44,652 nucleotides of DNA from DASPKT01 sp035626475 (GTDB taxonomy: Bacteria; Pseudomonadota; Alphaproteobacteria; Azospirillales; Azospirillaceae): assembly GCA_035626475.1 (NCBI GenBank), contig DASPNP010000052.1, positions 1 through 44,652 of the forward strand, written 5' to 3'. The position numbers were made by a program, and so were the translations under genes. Shown here piece by piece: positions 24,485-32,870 of this stretch; position 1 is the first letter of the stretch; every line of letters begins with the position of its first letter. The notes beneath the pieces were generated by a model. It ran no database searches and was not told the DNA's origin. It saw only the letters and a program-made list of their open reading frames with translations.

Positions 24485-24964
24485 ATGATCCGCCGCGCCA
24501 CGCCCGACGACGTGCCCGCCATGGCGGCGGTGCATGTCGCCTGCTGGCGCGAGGCCTATACCGGCCTGATGTCCGAGGAGGTCATCGCCGCCATGACCGT
24601 CGAGCGGCGGGTGGCGATGTGGACGGACGTCCTGTCCAATCCCGAGCGCGAGGCCTTCGTGCTGGAGCTGGAGGGCGGGCTGGTCGGCTTCGTCTGCATC
24701 GGCCCCGGCCGCGAGGTCGGCGCGCCGGGCGAAATCTACGCCCTCTATCTGCTGCGCAAGGCCCAGGGCCGCGGTCTCGGCCGCGCCCTGATGGACACGG
24801 CCGCCACGGCTCTGAAGGCCCGGGGCTGGTGGCCCATGAGGCTGTGGGTGCTGGAGACCAACGAGCGGGCCAAGGGCTTCTACGCGGCGGTCGGCGGCAC
24901 CCCCAGCCGCATCCAGGTCAGCGACGGCGAGCCGCACCGGCTGTACAAGTGGATGTTGCCTTAA
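24485..24964 (+). CDS. GNAT-family N-acetyltransferase
   Basis: A 159-residue GNAT protein with MIRRATPDDVPAMAAVHVACW at the N-terminus, the acetyl-CoA-binding motif A at AQGRGLGRALMDTA (about residues 97-110) and WVLETNERAKGFYAAVGG near the C-terminus. Substrate unknown. It starts 10 bases after the NTP transferase stop, so the two are probably one operon. Confidence 0.88.
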   Translation: MIRRATPDDVPAMAAVHVACWREAYTGLMSEEVIAAMTVERRVAMWTDVLSNPEREAFVLELEGGLVGFVCIGPGREVGAPGEIYALYLLRKAQGRGLGRALMDTAATALKARGWWPMRLWVLETNERAKGFYAAVGGTPSRIQVSDGEPHRLYKWMLP

Positions 24965-24983
24965 TATCGCCTATTAGTATAGT
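24956..24983 (+). promoter_or_regulatory. Candidate promoter of the ClpP-fold gene
   Basis: TTGCCT (24956-24961) and TATAGT (24978-24983) with a 16-base spacer, in an AT-rich patch unlike the surroundings. The transcript would start near 24990, about 30 bases before the ATG at 25021, which has GTGGGG upstream. Confidence 0.5.
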
Positions 24984-25020
24984 TGCCCATCATCCCCGAT
25001 GGTGATTTCGGTGGGGCAGC

Positions 25021-25701
25021 ATGCGACAGGCCATCCTCTTCATCCTCGTAGTCCTTACATTTTCGTGGAGCGGTGCGGCCATAGCCGCCTGCGAGGCGAT
25101 CTCCTCCGAAATGAATCCTGACAGACTGGTCACTGTCGAAGAGGACGGCAAGCGCCTATGCCTTGCCGGTCAGATCGACGAGGCGATGTACGAGGCGGTC
25201 AGGTCGATCGACCTTGCGCATGTGTCAGAGGTCGTCGTCAATTCCATGGGAGGCGAAGTTCATGCCGCAGTAAAGATCGGCCGGCTCATACATGAACGCG
25301 GCATGAGTCTCATTGTCCGAGGGCTCTGCGCCTCATCCTGCGGCAACTATCTATTCATGGCCAGCCCTCGGCCGAGCTTTGAGAAGGATGCTACGCTCGC
25401 GTTTCATGGAGCACCCAGCGACAGACTTTACGAAGATCTGGGATGCGCGGTCGGTGGTACCTCGACATGCAACGAAATGCTGGCGGCCAATATTCTCCGC
25501 GACATCACGGACAGCAATACTTTCTTGAATCTGATCGCCGCCCATTATGGGCGCAAGCTTGCCATTATCCGTCATCCACCCGCACGCTACGGGGTCACCA
25601 AAGACTGGAAGACAAACATGTGGGTGCCCAATCAGGCCGAGATGGATGACGCGATGGGCTACCATCTCCCTGTGCCTTGGGAGAAGAAGGGCACGAGGTG
25701 A
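25021..25701 (+). CDS. Periplasmic ClpP/crotonase-fold serine protease-like protein
   Basis: A 226-residue protein with a signal peptide (residues 1-23, MRQAILFILVVLTFSWSGAA). The mature part resembles the ClpP/SppA fold: VVNSMGGEVHAAVKIGRLI (oxyanion SMGG, residues 75-78), LCASSCGNYLFMAS (nucleophile Ser105 or Ser106) and TLAFHGA (His129, possible catalytic base). Several cysteines (24, 47, 103, 107 and later) suggest periplasmic disulphides. Its base composition and codon use (many AT-ending codons such as aaa, gaa, tta-type) are clearly less GC-rich than all neighbours, pointing to recent acquisition. It has its own AT-rich promoter and is convergent with the LysE gene. Confidence 0.8.
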   Translation: MRQAILFILVVLTFSWSGAAIAACEAISSEMNPDRLVTVEEDGKRLCLAGQIDEAMYEAVRSIDLAHVSEVVVNSMGGEVHAAVKIGRLIHERGMSLIVRGLCASSCGNYLFMASPRPSFEKDATLAFHGAPSDRLYEDLGCAVGGTSTCNEMLAANILRDITDSNTFLNLIAAHYGRKLAIIRHPPARYGVTKDWKTNMWVPNQAEMDDAMGYHLPVPWEKKGTR

Positions 25702-25711
25702 GACGAGCGCC

Positions 25712-26326
25712 TCAGCGCGTCGCCACCGCCACGGCCGCGCCGGCCATCACCGCGCCGGTGCCGACGTTCAGCGCCTTCATCGCGCGGGCGCTGCGGAACA
25801 GGCGGCGGGCGCGTGCGGCGGCCAGCGCGTAGGCGGCGAACAGGGCGGAGAGCACCACGATGATGGTGCCGGCGATCTCCAGCGCGCCCAGCACCGTCAG
25901 GGTCCGCAGGTCGACGACGGTCGGCAGCAGTGCCATGAAAAAGACGATGGTCTTGGGATTGCCCAAGGTCAGGGCGAGGCTGGAGAGGAAGGCGCGCCGC
26001 CCGTCCTCCGGTACCGGCGCCGCGCCCGTGTCGATCGCCGCCGCGGGGGCGGTGATCAGCTTCCAGGCGATATACAGAAGGTAGGCGGCACCCGCGTAGC
26101 GCACGACGGTGAACACCCCTTCCAGCGTCTGCGCCAGCGCCGCCAGCCCCGCGGCGGCCACCGTGAACCAGACGAGGTCGCCGACCACGAAGCCGGCGAT
26201 AAAGGGCACGATCCCGGAAAGCCCGCGCGACAGCACCCGCGCCAGCAGCGCCGCCACCCCCGGCCCCGGCGAGGCGACGGCCAGCGCATAGGCGGCGACG
26301 AAGACCAGAAGTCCGGCGAGCGTCAT
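25712..26326 (-). CDS. LysE-family amino-acid/metabolite exporter
   Basis: A 204-residue membrane protein with about six helices and LysE/RhtB-type motifs: the N-terminal ASPGPGVAALLARVLSRG and the central LTLGNPKTIVFFMALLP. It should export an amino acid or similar small molecule; the substrate is unknown. It stands alone between the ClpP-fold gene and the lipid locus. Confidence 0.92.
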   Translation of the reverse strand: MTLAGLLVFVAAYALAVASPGPGVAALLARVLSRGLSGIVPFIAGFVVGDLVWFTVAAAGLAALAQTLEGVFTVVRYAGAAYLLYIAWKLITAPAAAIDTGAAPVPEDGRRAFLSSLALTLGNPKTIVFFMALLPTVVDLRTLTVLGALEIAGTIIVVLSALFAAYALAAARARRLFRSARAMKALNVGTGAVMAGAAVAVATR

Positions 26327-26428
26327 GGGGGCCTCCTCTCCGGATCACCACGATCCGCAGGAACAGGCTAAGGGAGGGAGCGTCGCGGGCGGGAATGCCG
26401 ATGCCCGGGAGCAGCCATGCGCCGCGCC

Positions 26429-27226
26429 CTACCCCCGCTTGCGCAGGATCGCCTCGGCCAGCTCCAGGTCGGCGGGCTTGTCGACGTCGATGGCGGCCTC
26501 GGCGAAGGGCATGTCGACCCAGCCGATCTCGGCCTCGGTCAGCTCGCGCAGGCGCTGGACCACGGCGGCGAAGGTCAGGCGGCCCAGGGCGAAGCGGATG
26601 ACGTGCCAGAGGCCCAGCAGCCGCATCATCTTCAGGGGCTGCTTGCGGTTCTGCTCGACATGGCGCCAGAACTCGGCCACGCCCTTGGCCTTGGGCGTGC
26701 GGAAGACGAAGAGGTTGCAGCCGCTGACCGCCATGTCGGCGAAGCGCAGGTAGGTGCGCTGCGTCTCCGGATAGGCGGCGCGGATGGTCTCGGCCCGGGC
26801 GAGGGCCGCCGCCACGTCGACGCCCTCGGGCAGATGGCCCAGGAAATGCTCGACCATGGCGGGGGTCAGCAGCGCGTGGTCGGCAGTGGTGACGAAGACG
26901 GGCGTGCCGCACTGGGCGAGCGCCGCCAGCACGCTGCGGGCGGGAGAGCCCGCCGCCGGCACCGCCTTGATCCGCCCGCTCTCCAGGTGCGGCCTCAGGG
27001 CCGGCAACTCGCGCAGCAGCTCCGGCCGCTCGATGCAGATGCCGATGCGGCCGATGCCGCGGCTGGCCAGCAGCGCCTCGACCACCCGCTGCAGCATCGG
27101 CACCCCGTCCACCGGCAGGATCGCCTTGTGGCTGACGCCGCCATGCACCGCCATCGGATCGTCGGGCCCGCGGCTGCCGGCCAGGACCAGGGTCGTGATG
27201 CCGGGGAAAGCGCCGGGAGCCGGCAT
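26429..27226 (-). CDS. MobA-like NTP transferase at the end of the lipid operon (CpgD candidate)
   Basis: A 265-residue nucleotidyltransferase-fold protein with LVLAGSRG (residues 13-20), HKAILPVDGVPML, and metal-binding TTADHALL; the C-terminal part carries IDVDKPADLELAEAIL. It probably transfers CMP or another nucleotide to a phosphorylated substrate. Its ATG overlaps the stop of the ceramide-synthase-like gene (TGATG), so it is the last gene of a coupled operon. In Caulobacter, CpgD is a phosphoglycerate cytidylyltransferase for ceramide diphosphoglycerate and lies near the ceramide synthase gene. This protein is a candidate equivalent by context; the LicC-like enzyme at 23728-24474 is the other candidate. 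Confidence 0.82.
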   Translation of the reverse strand: MPAPGAFPGITTLVLAGSRGPDDPMAVHGGVSHKAILPVDGVPMLQRVVEALLASRGIGRIGICIERPELLRELPALRPHLESGRIKAVPAAGSPARSVLAALAQCGTPVFVTTADHALLTPAMVEHFLGHLPEGVDVAAALARAETIRAAYPETQRTYLRFADMAVSGCNLFVFRTPKAKGVAEFWRHVEQNRKQPLKMMRLLGLWHVIRFALGRLTFAAVVQRLRELTEAEIGWVDMPFAEAAIDVDKPADLELAEAILRKRG

Positions 27227-28404
27227 CAGGCGAGGTCCTTCACATAGACGCGCTGGGTCTTGTAGGGGCGGCTGTTGATGGAATCGAGCATGGCGCGCAT
27301 GGGCATGTTGTCCTCGAGGATCCAGCCCAGCTCCATGGTCTTCAGCCCATGGTCGCGCGCGTTCCGGCGCATCGCGTCCACCACCATGAAGGGCATGACG
27401 CTGCCGAGCCAGGTGCCCGCGTATTTGCGGCGCACGCCCATCAGCGGCACCCGGCCGGTCTTCACGCCATTGCGCATCCGCAGCCGCCACAGCAGCTTGG
27501 CCCAGCCGAAGGGGAACAGGCTGCCGTCCAGGTCGCGGATCGCCTCGTTCAGGTTCGGCACGCAGACGCCGAACGCCGCGGGTTCGCCGTCCACGTCCAC
27601 GAACCAGACCAGCTTCTCATGGATCAGCGGGCGCAGGGCCTTGGCCATGTGGGCGGTCTCGGCCTCGGTCAGCGGCACGAAGCCCCAATTGTCGGTCCAG
27701 GCCTCGTTGAAGATCGCGGTGAGGTCGCGGATATCCTGGGCGTAGCGCTTGAAGGACAGGTGGCGCAGCGTGACATTGTCGCCGCGCTTGCGCTTCAGCA
27801 GGGCCTGCACGCCCCGGCTCATGTCCACGTCGATGTCGTAGAGATAGGCGAAGGTATCCTTGGCCTTCGCGTAGCCCCGCTCCTCGACCCGCCTGCCGAC
27901 ATGCGGCAGGTCGTGCGGCATCATCAGCATGGGCGGGGTGTCGAACCCGTCGACCAGCAGCCCCGTCTCCTCGTTGATCGACAGGTTGAAGGGTCCCGTC
28001 ACGCGCCGCATGCCGCGCGCCCGCAGCCAAGCCTCGGCCGTGTCGAACAGCGCCTTGAAGACATCCCCGTCGTCCTCGGCGGCGATCATGCCGAAATGGC
28101 CGGTCGCGTCCTTGCGCGTCTCCAGCGACAGCCGGTCGATCTGGGCGCTGATGCGGCCGACGTCGCGCCCGTCGCGAACCGCCAGCCAGAAGGCGGCCTC
28201 GGCGTGCTGGAAATAGGGGTTCTTCTTCGGCGACAGCGCCTCGAGCCGCTCCATGCGCAGCGGCTTGATCCAGTTGGGATCCTGGGCGTGCAGCCGCGCC
28301 GGCAGCTCGATGAAGCGGACCAGCTCGGCCCGGGAGGTCACCGGGACGATGCTAACCGCCGCCGGGGAGGGATCGGCGGGTACGAGCAGCTCGGCCGCGC
28401 TCAC
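27226..28404 (-). CDS. bcerS: GNAT-like acyltransferase, probable bacterial ceramide synthase
   Basis: A 392-residue soluble protein with a GNAT-like double-domain look: VTGPFNLSINEETGLLVDGF in the first half, and LVWFVDVDGEPAAFGVCVPN plus GLKTMELGWILEDNMPMRA in the second. Homologues are often mislabelled dATP pyrophosphohydrolase. In Caulobacter a GNAT-type protein in the sphingolipid locus acylates 3-ketodihydrosphingosine (bCerS). The surrounding Spt, ACP, CerR, acyl-ligase and hydroxylase genes make the same role likely here. The start is GTG 28404, overlapping the hydroxylase stop as GTGA; upstream codons are shadow. The assignment is by family memory and context. Confidence 0.8.
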   Translation of the reverse strand: MSAAELLVPADPSPAAVSIVPVTSRAELVRFIELPARLHAQDPNWIKPLRMERLEALSPKKNPYFQHAEAAFWLAVRDGRDVGRISAQIDRLSLETRKDATGHFGMIAAEDDGDVFKALFDTAEAWLRARGMRRVTGPFNLSINEETGLLVDGFDTPPMLMMPHDLPHVGRRVEERGYAKAKDTFAYLYDIDVDMSRGVQALLKRKRGDNVTLRHLSFKRYAQDIRDLTAIFNEAWTDNWGFVPLTEAETAHMAKALRPLIHEKLVWFVDVDGEPAAFGVCVPNLNEAIRDLDGSLFPFGWAKLLWRLRMRNGVKTGRVPLMGVRRKYAGTWLGSVMPFMVVDAMRRNARDHGLKTMELGWILEDNMPMRAMLDSINSRPYKTQRVYVKDLA

Positions 28405-29219
28405 GAGGCTTCCGCGACCTGGGCGTTGGCCGGATCGGCGGCGCGCTGCGGCGCTCCCGGCGGCCGGTCGCGCGGCGGCGAGCCCGTCAGCTCCATGACC
28501 CAGGGGTAGCGCTTGGCCTCCTCCAGATCGTAGCCGAGGTTGAAGACGTGCGGGCTGCGCGGCTTCAGCCTGACCTCGCCGTAGAAGCTGCCCAGCACGC
28601 GGTCCGGCCAATAGGCGATGATGCCGTAATTGCCGTCCTCGTTATGGAAGTGGTGGGCCATGTGCAGCTGCTTGATGCGCTTCACCCACTCGATCTTCGG
28701 CTTGTAGTTCAGGTGCTGGATGCAGTGGAAGAACTCGTACACGCAGGTCGTGGCGAGGCCGGTGGCGAGCGCGGCCGCCGCACCGGCCCAGCCGCCCACC
28801 AGATAGCCGAAGGGCGAGGACACGGCGGCGATGGTCGGCAGCGTGTTGACCAGCGAGCCGAACAGCACGTCCAGCTTGTGCGGGTCCTGGTGGTGGTCGA
28901 AATGCACCCGCTTCCACATGGCGGCCGACCATTTCATGCGGTACAGCCAGCGGCCGTGCAGGATGTAGCGGTGGATCAGGTACCAGGCGACCGGGTACAC
29001 GACCGAGGCCAGCGCCACGCCGGCGGCGACGCCGGTCCAGCTGCCCATGCCCTGAAGCGCGAACCAGACGGAGGCTGCGGCGGCGATCACCGCCAGCGCG
29101 GCATAGACCATGATCGCCGGATAGGTCCAGTAGGCGACCCACAGCTCCTTGAGCGACATGCGCCCAAGATCGTAGCTGCGGCCGCTCCAGGTGTCGCCCC
29201 ACATGACCATCGCACCCAT
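28401..29219 (-). CDS. Fatty acid hydroxylase / sterol desaturase superfamily protein
   Basis: A 272-residue membrane di-iron oxygenase with the superfamily's histidine clusters: HRYILH (83-88), HFDHH (106-110) with His114, HCIQH, and HMAHHFHNEDGNYG. About four membrane helices separate them. In this locus the likely substrate is a long-chain base or the N-acyl chain of ceramide. The ATG at 29219 has no strong Shine-Dalgarno; an in-frame GTG lies at 29237. It is separated by 65 bp from the upstream phosphotransferase gene, the only real gap in this operon. It overlaps the ceramide-synthase-like gene by GTGA. Confidence 0.9.
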   Translation of the reverse strand: MGAMVMWGDTWSGRSYDLGRMSLKELWVAYWTYPAIMVYAALAVIAAAASVWFALQGMGSWTGVAAGVALASVVYPVAWYLIHRYILHGRWLYRMKWSAAMWKRVHFDHHQDPHKLDVLFGSLVNTLPTIAAVSSPFGYLVGGWAGAAAALATGLATTCVYEFFHCIQHLNYKPKIEWVKRIKQLHMAHHFHNEDGNYGIIAYWPDRVLGSFYGEVRLKPRSPHVFNLGYDLEEAKRYPWVMELTGSPPRDRPPGAPQRAADPANAQVAEAS

Positions 29220-29284
29220 GTTGAAGGGCCGCGCCACCCGCGGGGCGCGGCATCGAACCAACCTATGATTACCACGTCCGGGCT

Positions 29285-30514
29285 TCAAGTACCCTGCGAC
29301 AAGGCGGCGGGCGGCCGGGCGATGAGCCAGGCTGTGCGGAACGCATGCCACGCCATGGTGACGCCCTGCCAGGCGACGACGGCCAGGAACGCCTCCGCCG
29401 GATAGCCCAAAGCCAGCCCGACGGCGAAGATCACCAGGTTGGTGTTGCGCCGCGCGATCCAGGTGCGCACCGCGCCGTCCAGCCTCGTCACCGCGTGCAG
29501 GCCGCGGCCGAAGCTGGCCTTGGCGATGCCCAGCACGATGCGGTCGGCGACGTAGAAGCCGAACAGCCACAGCCCCGCCGTCCACAGCCAAAGTTCGGCC
29601 CCGCGCGTCTCGATCAGGCCCCAGGCCCAGCCCAGGTACCAGAGCGGCGGATGGACGATGTCCAGCCCATGGTCCAGCACGTTGCCGAAGGCGCTGTCGG
29701 TCAGCGTCACCCGCGCCACCTTGCCGTCGACGCTGTCCAGCACCGTCATGGCGAAGGCCATGACAAGGCCGGTCCAGAACCAGCCCTCGACGAAGCAGGG
29801 CACCGCCGCGAAGGTGAGGATGGTCGAGAGGATCGTCACCGTATTGGGGTGGATGCGGTGACGGCAGCAGAACTTGACCAGCACCCAGACCAGCGGCGGA
29901 TAGACCCATTTGGTCAGGAAGTCGGTGGAGCCCTTGTAGTTCGACTGGAACATCCAGCGCTCGCGCGCGTCCCGGGCCGCCTCGTCCGGCACGCGGAACA
30001 GCCAGAAGGGCAGCGAGCGCCGCAGGTTGGTGATGAAGCTCGGCATGTCCTCGGGCGCCAGCTCCCGCACCGCGCCCGACGCCACCAGCCGGTCGGCGAG
30101 GCGGAGCAGGTCCGGCTCATGGCCGAGATCGCCCGCCCGGGTGCCGGTGAGGCGCAGCGCGGCGGCGCGCTCCACCCCCTCCCCGCCGAAGGCCGCGACG
30201 TCAGGGCCGTCCGCCATCAGGTGCGCGACCAGCCGCGGGTCAACCGCCGCGGCGCCGTCCAGCACCAGCACCGGCCCCGGCGCCTCCGCCAGGAAGCGCG
30301 CCAGCCGCTCGGCCACCGAACCGGCCTCCGCCCGCGCCTCCACCGCCAGCCCGGCGGGGGTGGCGGGGACGCGCACGCTGGGGCCGGACAGCACGACCGT
30401 GCCGGGCGGCGTCTTCAGCTTGGCAAGCGTGCGCAGGTGCCGTTCCACCGGCGACAGCCCGAACAGGGCGGGTGCCTTCTCGGCCCCCTCGGCATCGATC
30501 CAGACCCGCATCAT
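29285..30514 (-). CDS. CDP-alcohol phosphotransferase with degenerate NTase-like N-domain
   Basis: A 409-residue two-part protein. The C-terminal half is a membrane CDP-alcohol phosphotransferase with the complete motif DSVDGKVAR...G...DHGLD (residues 260-288), all metal-binding aspartates present. The N-terminal half (about 1-170) follows the layout of a nucleotidyltransferase fused to such enzymes (as in IPCT-DIPPS), but it lacks the glycine-rich nucleotide loop, so it is probably inactive. It is paralogous to the protein at 35094-36284; both have an (F/Y)KG(S/V)TDxxTK linker before the first helix. The start overlaps the LptG-like stop as ATGATG. It should attach a phospho-alcohol head group to a lipid, probably ceramide-derived. 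Confidence 0.87.
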   Translation of the reverse strand: MMRVWIDAEGAEKAPALFGLSPVERHLRTLAKLKTPPGTVVLSGPSVRVPATPAGLAVEARAEAGSVAERLARFLAEAPGPVLVLDGAAAVDPRLVAHLMADGPDVAAFGGEGVERAAALRLTGTRAGDLGHEPDLLRLADRLVASGAVRELAPEDMPSFITNLRRSLPFWLFRVPDEAARDARERWMFQSNYKGSTDFLTKWVYPPLVWVLVKFCCRHRIHPNTVTILSTILTFAAVPCFVEGWFWTGLVMAFAMTVLDSVDGKVARVTLTDSAFGNVLDHGLDIVHPPLWYLGWAWGLIETRGAELWLWTAGLWLFGFYVADRIVLGIAKASFGRGLHAVTRLDGAVRTWIARRNTNLVIFAVGLALGYPAEAFLAVVAWQGVTMAWHAFRTAWLIARPPAALSQGT

Positions 30515-31593
30515 CCCTCGACATGAACCATGATTGCCGCCCCGATGCTGGCGAACAGGGCGGTCGGACCCCAGGCGGCCATGGCGGCCGGCATGGCGCC
30601 GGCCTCGCCCAGCGCCGCCAGCATGCCGTCCGTCAGAAGATACAGCAGCCCGGCGACGATGCCGACGGTCAGCCCGCCGGCAAGATTGCCGCTGCGCCGC
30701 ATGCCGTGCGCCACGGGGGCGGCCAGCAGCAGCATGATGAGGCTCGCCAGCGGCCCCGAATAGGTCTTGTGCAGCCGCGTGCGGTAATAGGCCGGGCTGT
30801 TGCTGCCCGACCAGTCGCCCGACAGGATGGTACGCAGCCGGTGCGCCGGCACCTTCTCGGTCGGCGCCGCCACCTCCACCACGTTGGTCGGGTGCAGCGT
30901 CAGGTCCCAGGGCAGCCGCGCCTCGCGCCGGATCTCGGTGCCGCCGCCGGCGCGCAGGCCCACGCGCTGGGCGCCGATCAGCGTCCAGGCCCCGTCCTCG
31001 AAGGTCGCGGCGCCGGCGGTGATCCGCTCCTGCATGCGGCCGGCGGCGTCGCGGGGATAGAGCTCCACTCCTTCCAGCCGGCGGCCGCGGTCCAGCACCC
31101 GGTCGACGCGCAGGATGGTGCCGCCGGCCCGCAGCCAGACCGGCTTGCCCCGCTCCGCCTCCTCGCCAGGCGGGTTGGATTCCTGCCACCAGGACAGGAA
31201 GGCCCGCTCGGCCCGGGGCACCACCTGGTCGGCCAGGACGAAATGGAACAGCCCGATGCCCACGGCGGCCGGCGCCAGCACGCCCAGCAGCCGGTAGGGC
31301 GTCAGCCCGGCCGACTTCAAGGCCACGATCTCGTTGTTCTGCGCCAGCCCCAGCAGGGTCAGCAGCGCGCCCATCAGCACCGCCAGCGGCAGCACCCGGT
31401 CCATGATCACGGGGAGGCGCAGCAGCGCGTAGTAGGCGATGTCGCCTACCCCGCCGCCGCGCTCCAGCACATCGCTGGCGGCGTCCAGCAGGTCCAGCAG
31501 CTGCAGCAGCGCCGTGAAGGCGAACAGCGCCGCCAGCACCCGGGTCAGGAACTGGCGCGACAGGTAGGAGACGAGGATGCCGCGCAGGATCAT
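30511..31593 (-). CDS. lptG: LptG-like permease subunit in the sphingolipid operon
   Basis: A 360-residue LptF/LptG-family protein (YjgP/YjgQ). N-terminal helices (YLSRQFLTRVLAALFAFTAL and two more) precede a periplasmic jellyroll (about residues 140-260, for example LRAGGTILRVDRVLDRGRRL) and C-terminal helices. LptG-type features include LAQNNEIVALKSAGLTPYRLL. In the Lpt system LptFG with the LptB ATPase extract LPS from the inner membrane. No lptB, lptC, lptA or lptD is adjacent. It is coupled to the LptF-like gene by ATGA and followed by a phosphotransferase. Its location suggests a paralogue devoted to sphingolipid transport, unless it is the only copy in the genome. Confidence 0.9.
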   Translation of the reverse strand: MILRGILVSYLSRQFLTRVLAALFAFTALLQLLDLLDAASDVLERGGGVGDIAYYALLRLPVIMDRVLPLAVLMGALLTLLGLAQNNEIVALKSAGLTPYRLLGVLAPAAVGIGLFHFVLADQVVPRAERAFLSWWQESNPPGEEAERGKPVWLRAGGTILRVDRVLDRGRRLEGVELYPRDAAGRMQERITAGAATFEDGAWTLIGAQRVGLRAGGGTEIRREARLPWDLTLHPTNVVEVAAPTEKVPAHRLRTILSGDWSGSNSPAYYRTRLHKTYSGPLASLIMLLLAAPVAHGMRRSGNLAGGLTVGIVAGLLYLLTDGMLAALGEAGAMPAAMAAWGPTALFASIGAAIMVHVEG

Positions 31594-32870
31594 GCCGCAC
31601 CCGCCTTCTTCTTCCGCCACTTCGGCAGGAAGCGCATGGCGCCGTTCATCACCCGGTCGATCAGCTCCAGCCCGTGGTTCAGCGGATTGTCGCCCGGGCG
31701 TTTCTGCGACTTCTCGAAAACCCAGATCGACAGGGCGGCGAACAGGGCGAAGGGCACCCAGACCCCGAAGGCCGGATGCGCGCGGCCCAGATCGGCCAGG
31801 CTTTCACCCAGCTGGATGGAGTGGTGATAGACGACCAGGATCAGGGCCGCCAGCGCCACGCCCTGGCCGCGCCGGGCGCGCTTGGCCGCCATCCCCATGG
31901 GCACCGCCAGCAGCGGCATCAGCGGCAGGCTGAAGGCGCGCACCAGCCGGGCGTGGAACTCCGACGCCAGCCGGTCGCGGGGCAGTAGCGAGGCTGGATC
32001 GTTACGCTCCCGCAGTAATTCCGGCAGGGTCAGCTCGCGCTCGCTGTTGCCCCGCGGCCGGTAGGGCGGCGCCGCCAGCGTGAAGTCGCGGTCCAGCGTC
32101 ATCTTCCCGAAGCGCAGCGTGCGCGCCTCGGGCATGGTCCCGTCGGCGCGGGGGCGCGGCACCTGCATCTGCTCGCCGTCCTCCAGGGTCAGCAGCAGCT
32201 TCCCCTTCTCCAGGTCGGCGGCGATGGTGCCGCGGGCGGCCGTGGTCACCCAGTCCGCCGCCTCGCGCCGCTGGTGGACGAAGACGCCCTCCAGCTGCCG
32301 TCCGGTGGGGTCGACATGGTCGGCGGAGATGGTCACCCCCTCGCCCGCGTCGATGAAGGACACCTCCGTCACCGTGGCGTCCCAGGCGGCGTTGGTGACC
32401 AGATGGTAGAGCGCGCGGTAGCCGTAGCGGCTGTAGGGCTGGATGAAGCCGAACAGCGCCACGCTGAACACCGCCAGCGCCACGCCCAGCCATAGGAAGG
32501 GCCTGGCGATCCGGCGGATGGACAGGCCGCTGGACTGCAGCGCGTCCAGCTCGTTGTCGTCGCCGAACTTCGCGACCACGACGAAGATGCTGATGAAGAA
32601 GGCCGCCGGCAGCGCCAGGCCCAGATAGTGCGGCACCAGGTTGGCGGCCATGCGGATGATCAGGTCGAAGGCGCCGCCGCGGTGCGCCAGCAGGTCGAAC
32701 AGCCGCAGCAGCCGCTCCAGCAGCAGCGCCACCAGCACCACCGCCAGCGAGGCCAGCAGCGGCTTGGAGATCTCGCGCAGGATGTAGCCGTCGATCAGGC
32801 GCGTGGCGAAGGGGACGCCCGGCTTCGATCCGGCCGGGGGGGCAAGCCCGCCGTCGGACATGGTGCTCAC
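31590..32870 (-). CDS. lptF: LptF-like permease subunit in the sphingolipid operon
   Basis: A 426-residue LptF/LptG-family protein, longer than usual because of about 25 N-terminal polar residues and a Lys/Arg-rich tail (WRKKKAGAA). It has the expected helix set, a periplasmic jellyroll and the coupling-region motif KFGDDNELDALQSSGLSIRRI. The start GTG 32870 overlaps the HIT stop (GTGA); ATG 32861 is an in-frame alternative. With LptG it would form the membrane core of an ABC extractor. The genetic coupling to lipid-modifying genes rather than to lptD/surA, as is usual in alphaproteobacteria, argues for a special substrate. Confidence 0.9.
   Translation of the reverse strand: MSTMSDGGLAPPAGSKPGVPFATRLIDGYILREISKPLLASLAVVLVALLLERLLRLFDLLAHRGGAFDLIIRMAANLVPHYLGLALPAAFFISIFVVVAKFGDDNELDALQSSGLSIRRIARPFLWLGVALAVFSVALFGFIQPYSRYGYRALYHLVTNAAWDATVTEVSFIDAGEGVTISADHVDPTGRQLEGVFVHQRREAADWVTTAARGTIAADLEKGKLLLTLEDGEQMQVPRPRADGTMPEARTLRFGKMTLDRDFTLAAPPYRPRGNSERELTLPELLRERNDPASLLPRDRLASEFHARLVRAFSLPLMPLLAVPMGMAAKRARRGQGVALAALILVVYHHSIQLGESLADLGRAHPAFGVWVPFALFAALSIWVFEKSQKRPGDNPLNHGLELIDRVMNGAMRFLPKWRKKKAGAA

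Noticed and set aside
29345..31827. Plus-strand frames opposite the phosphotransferase and LptG genes
   Set aside because: No recognisable domains; the minus strand carries intact catalytic motifs and overlapping start/stop codons.
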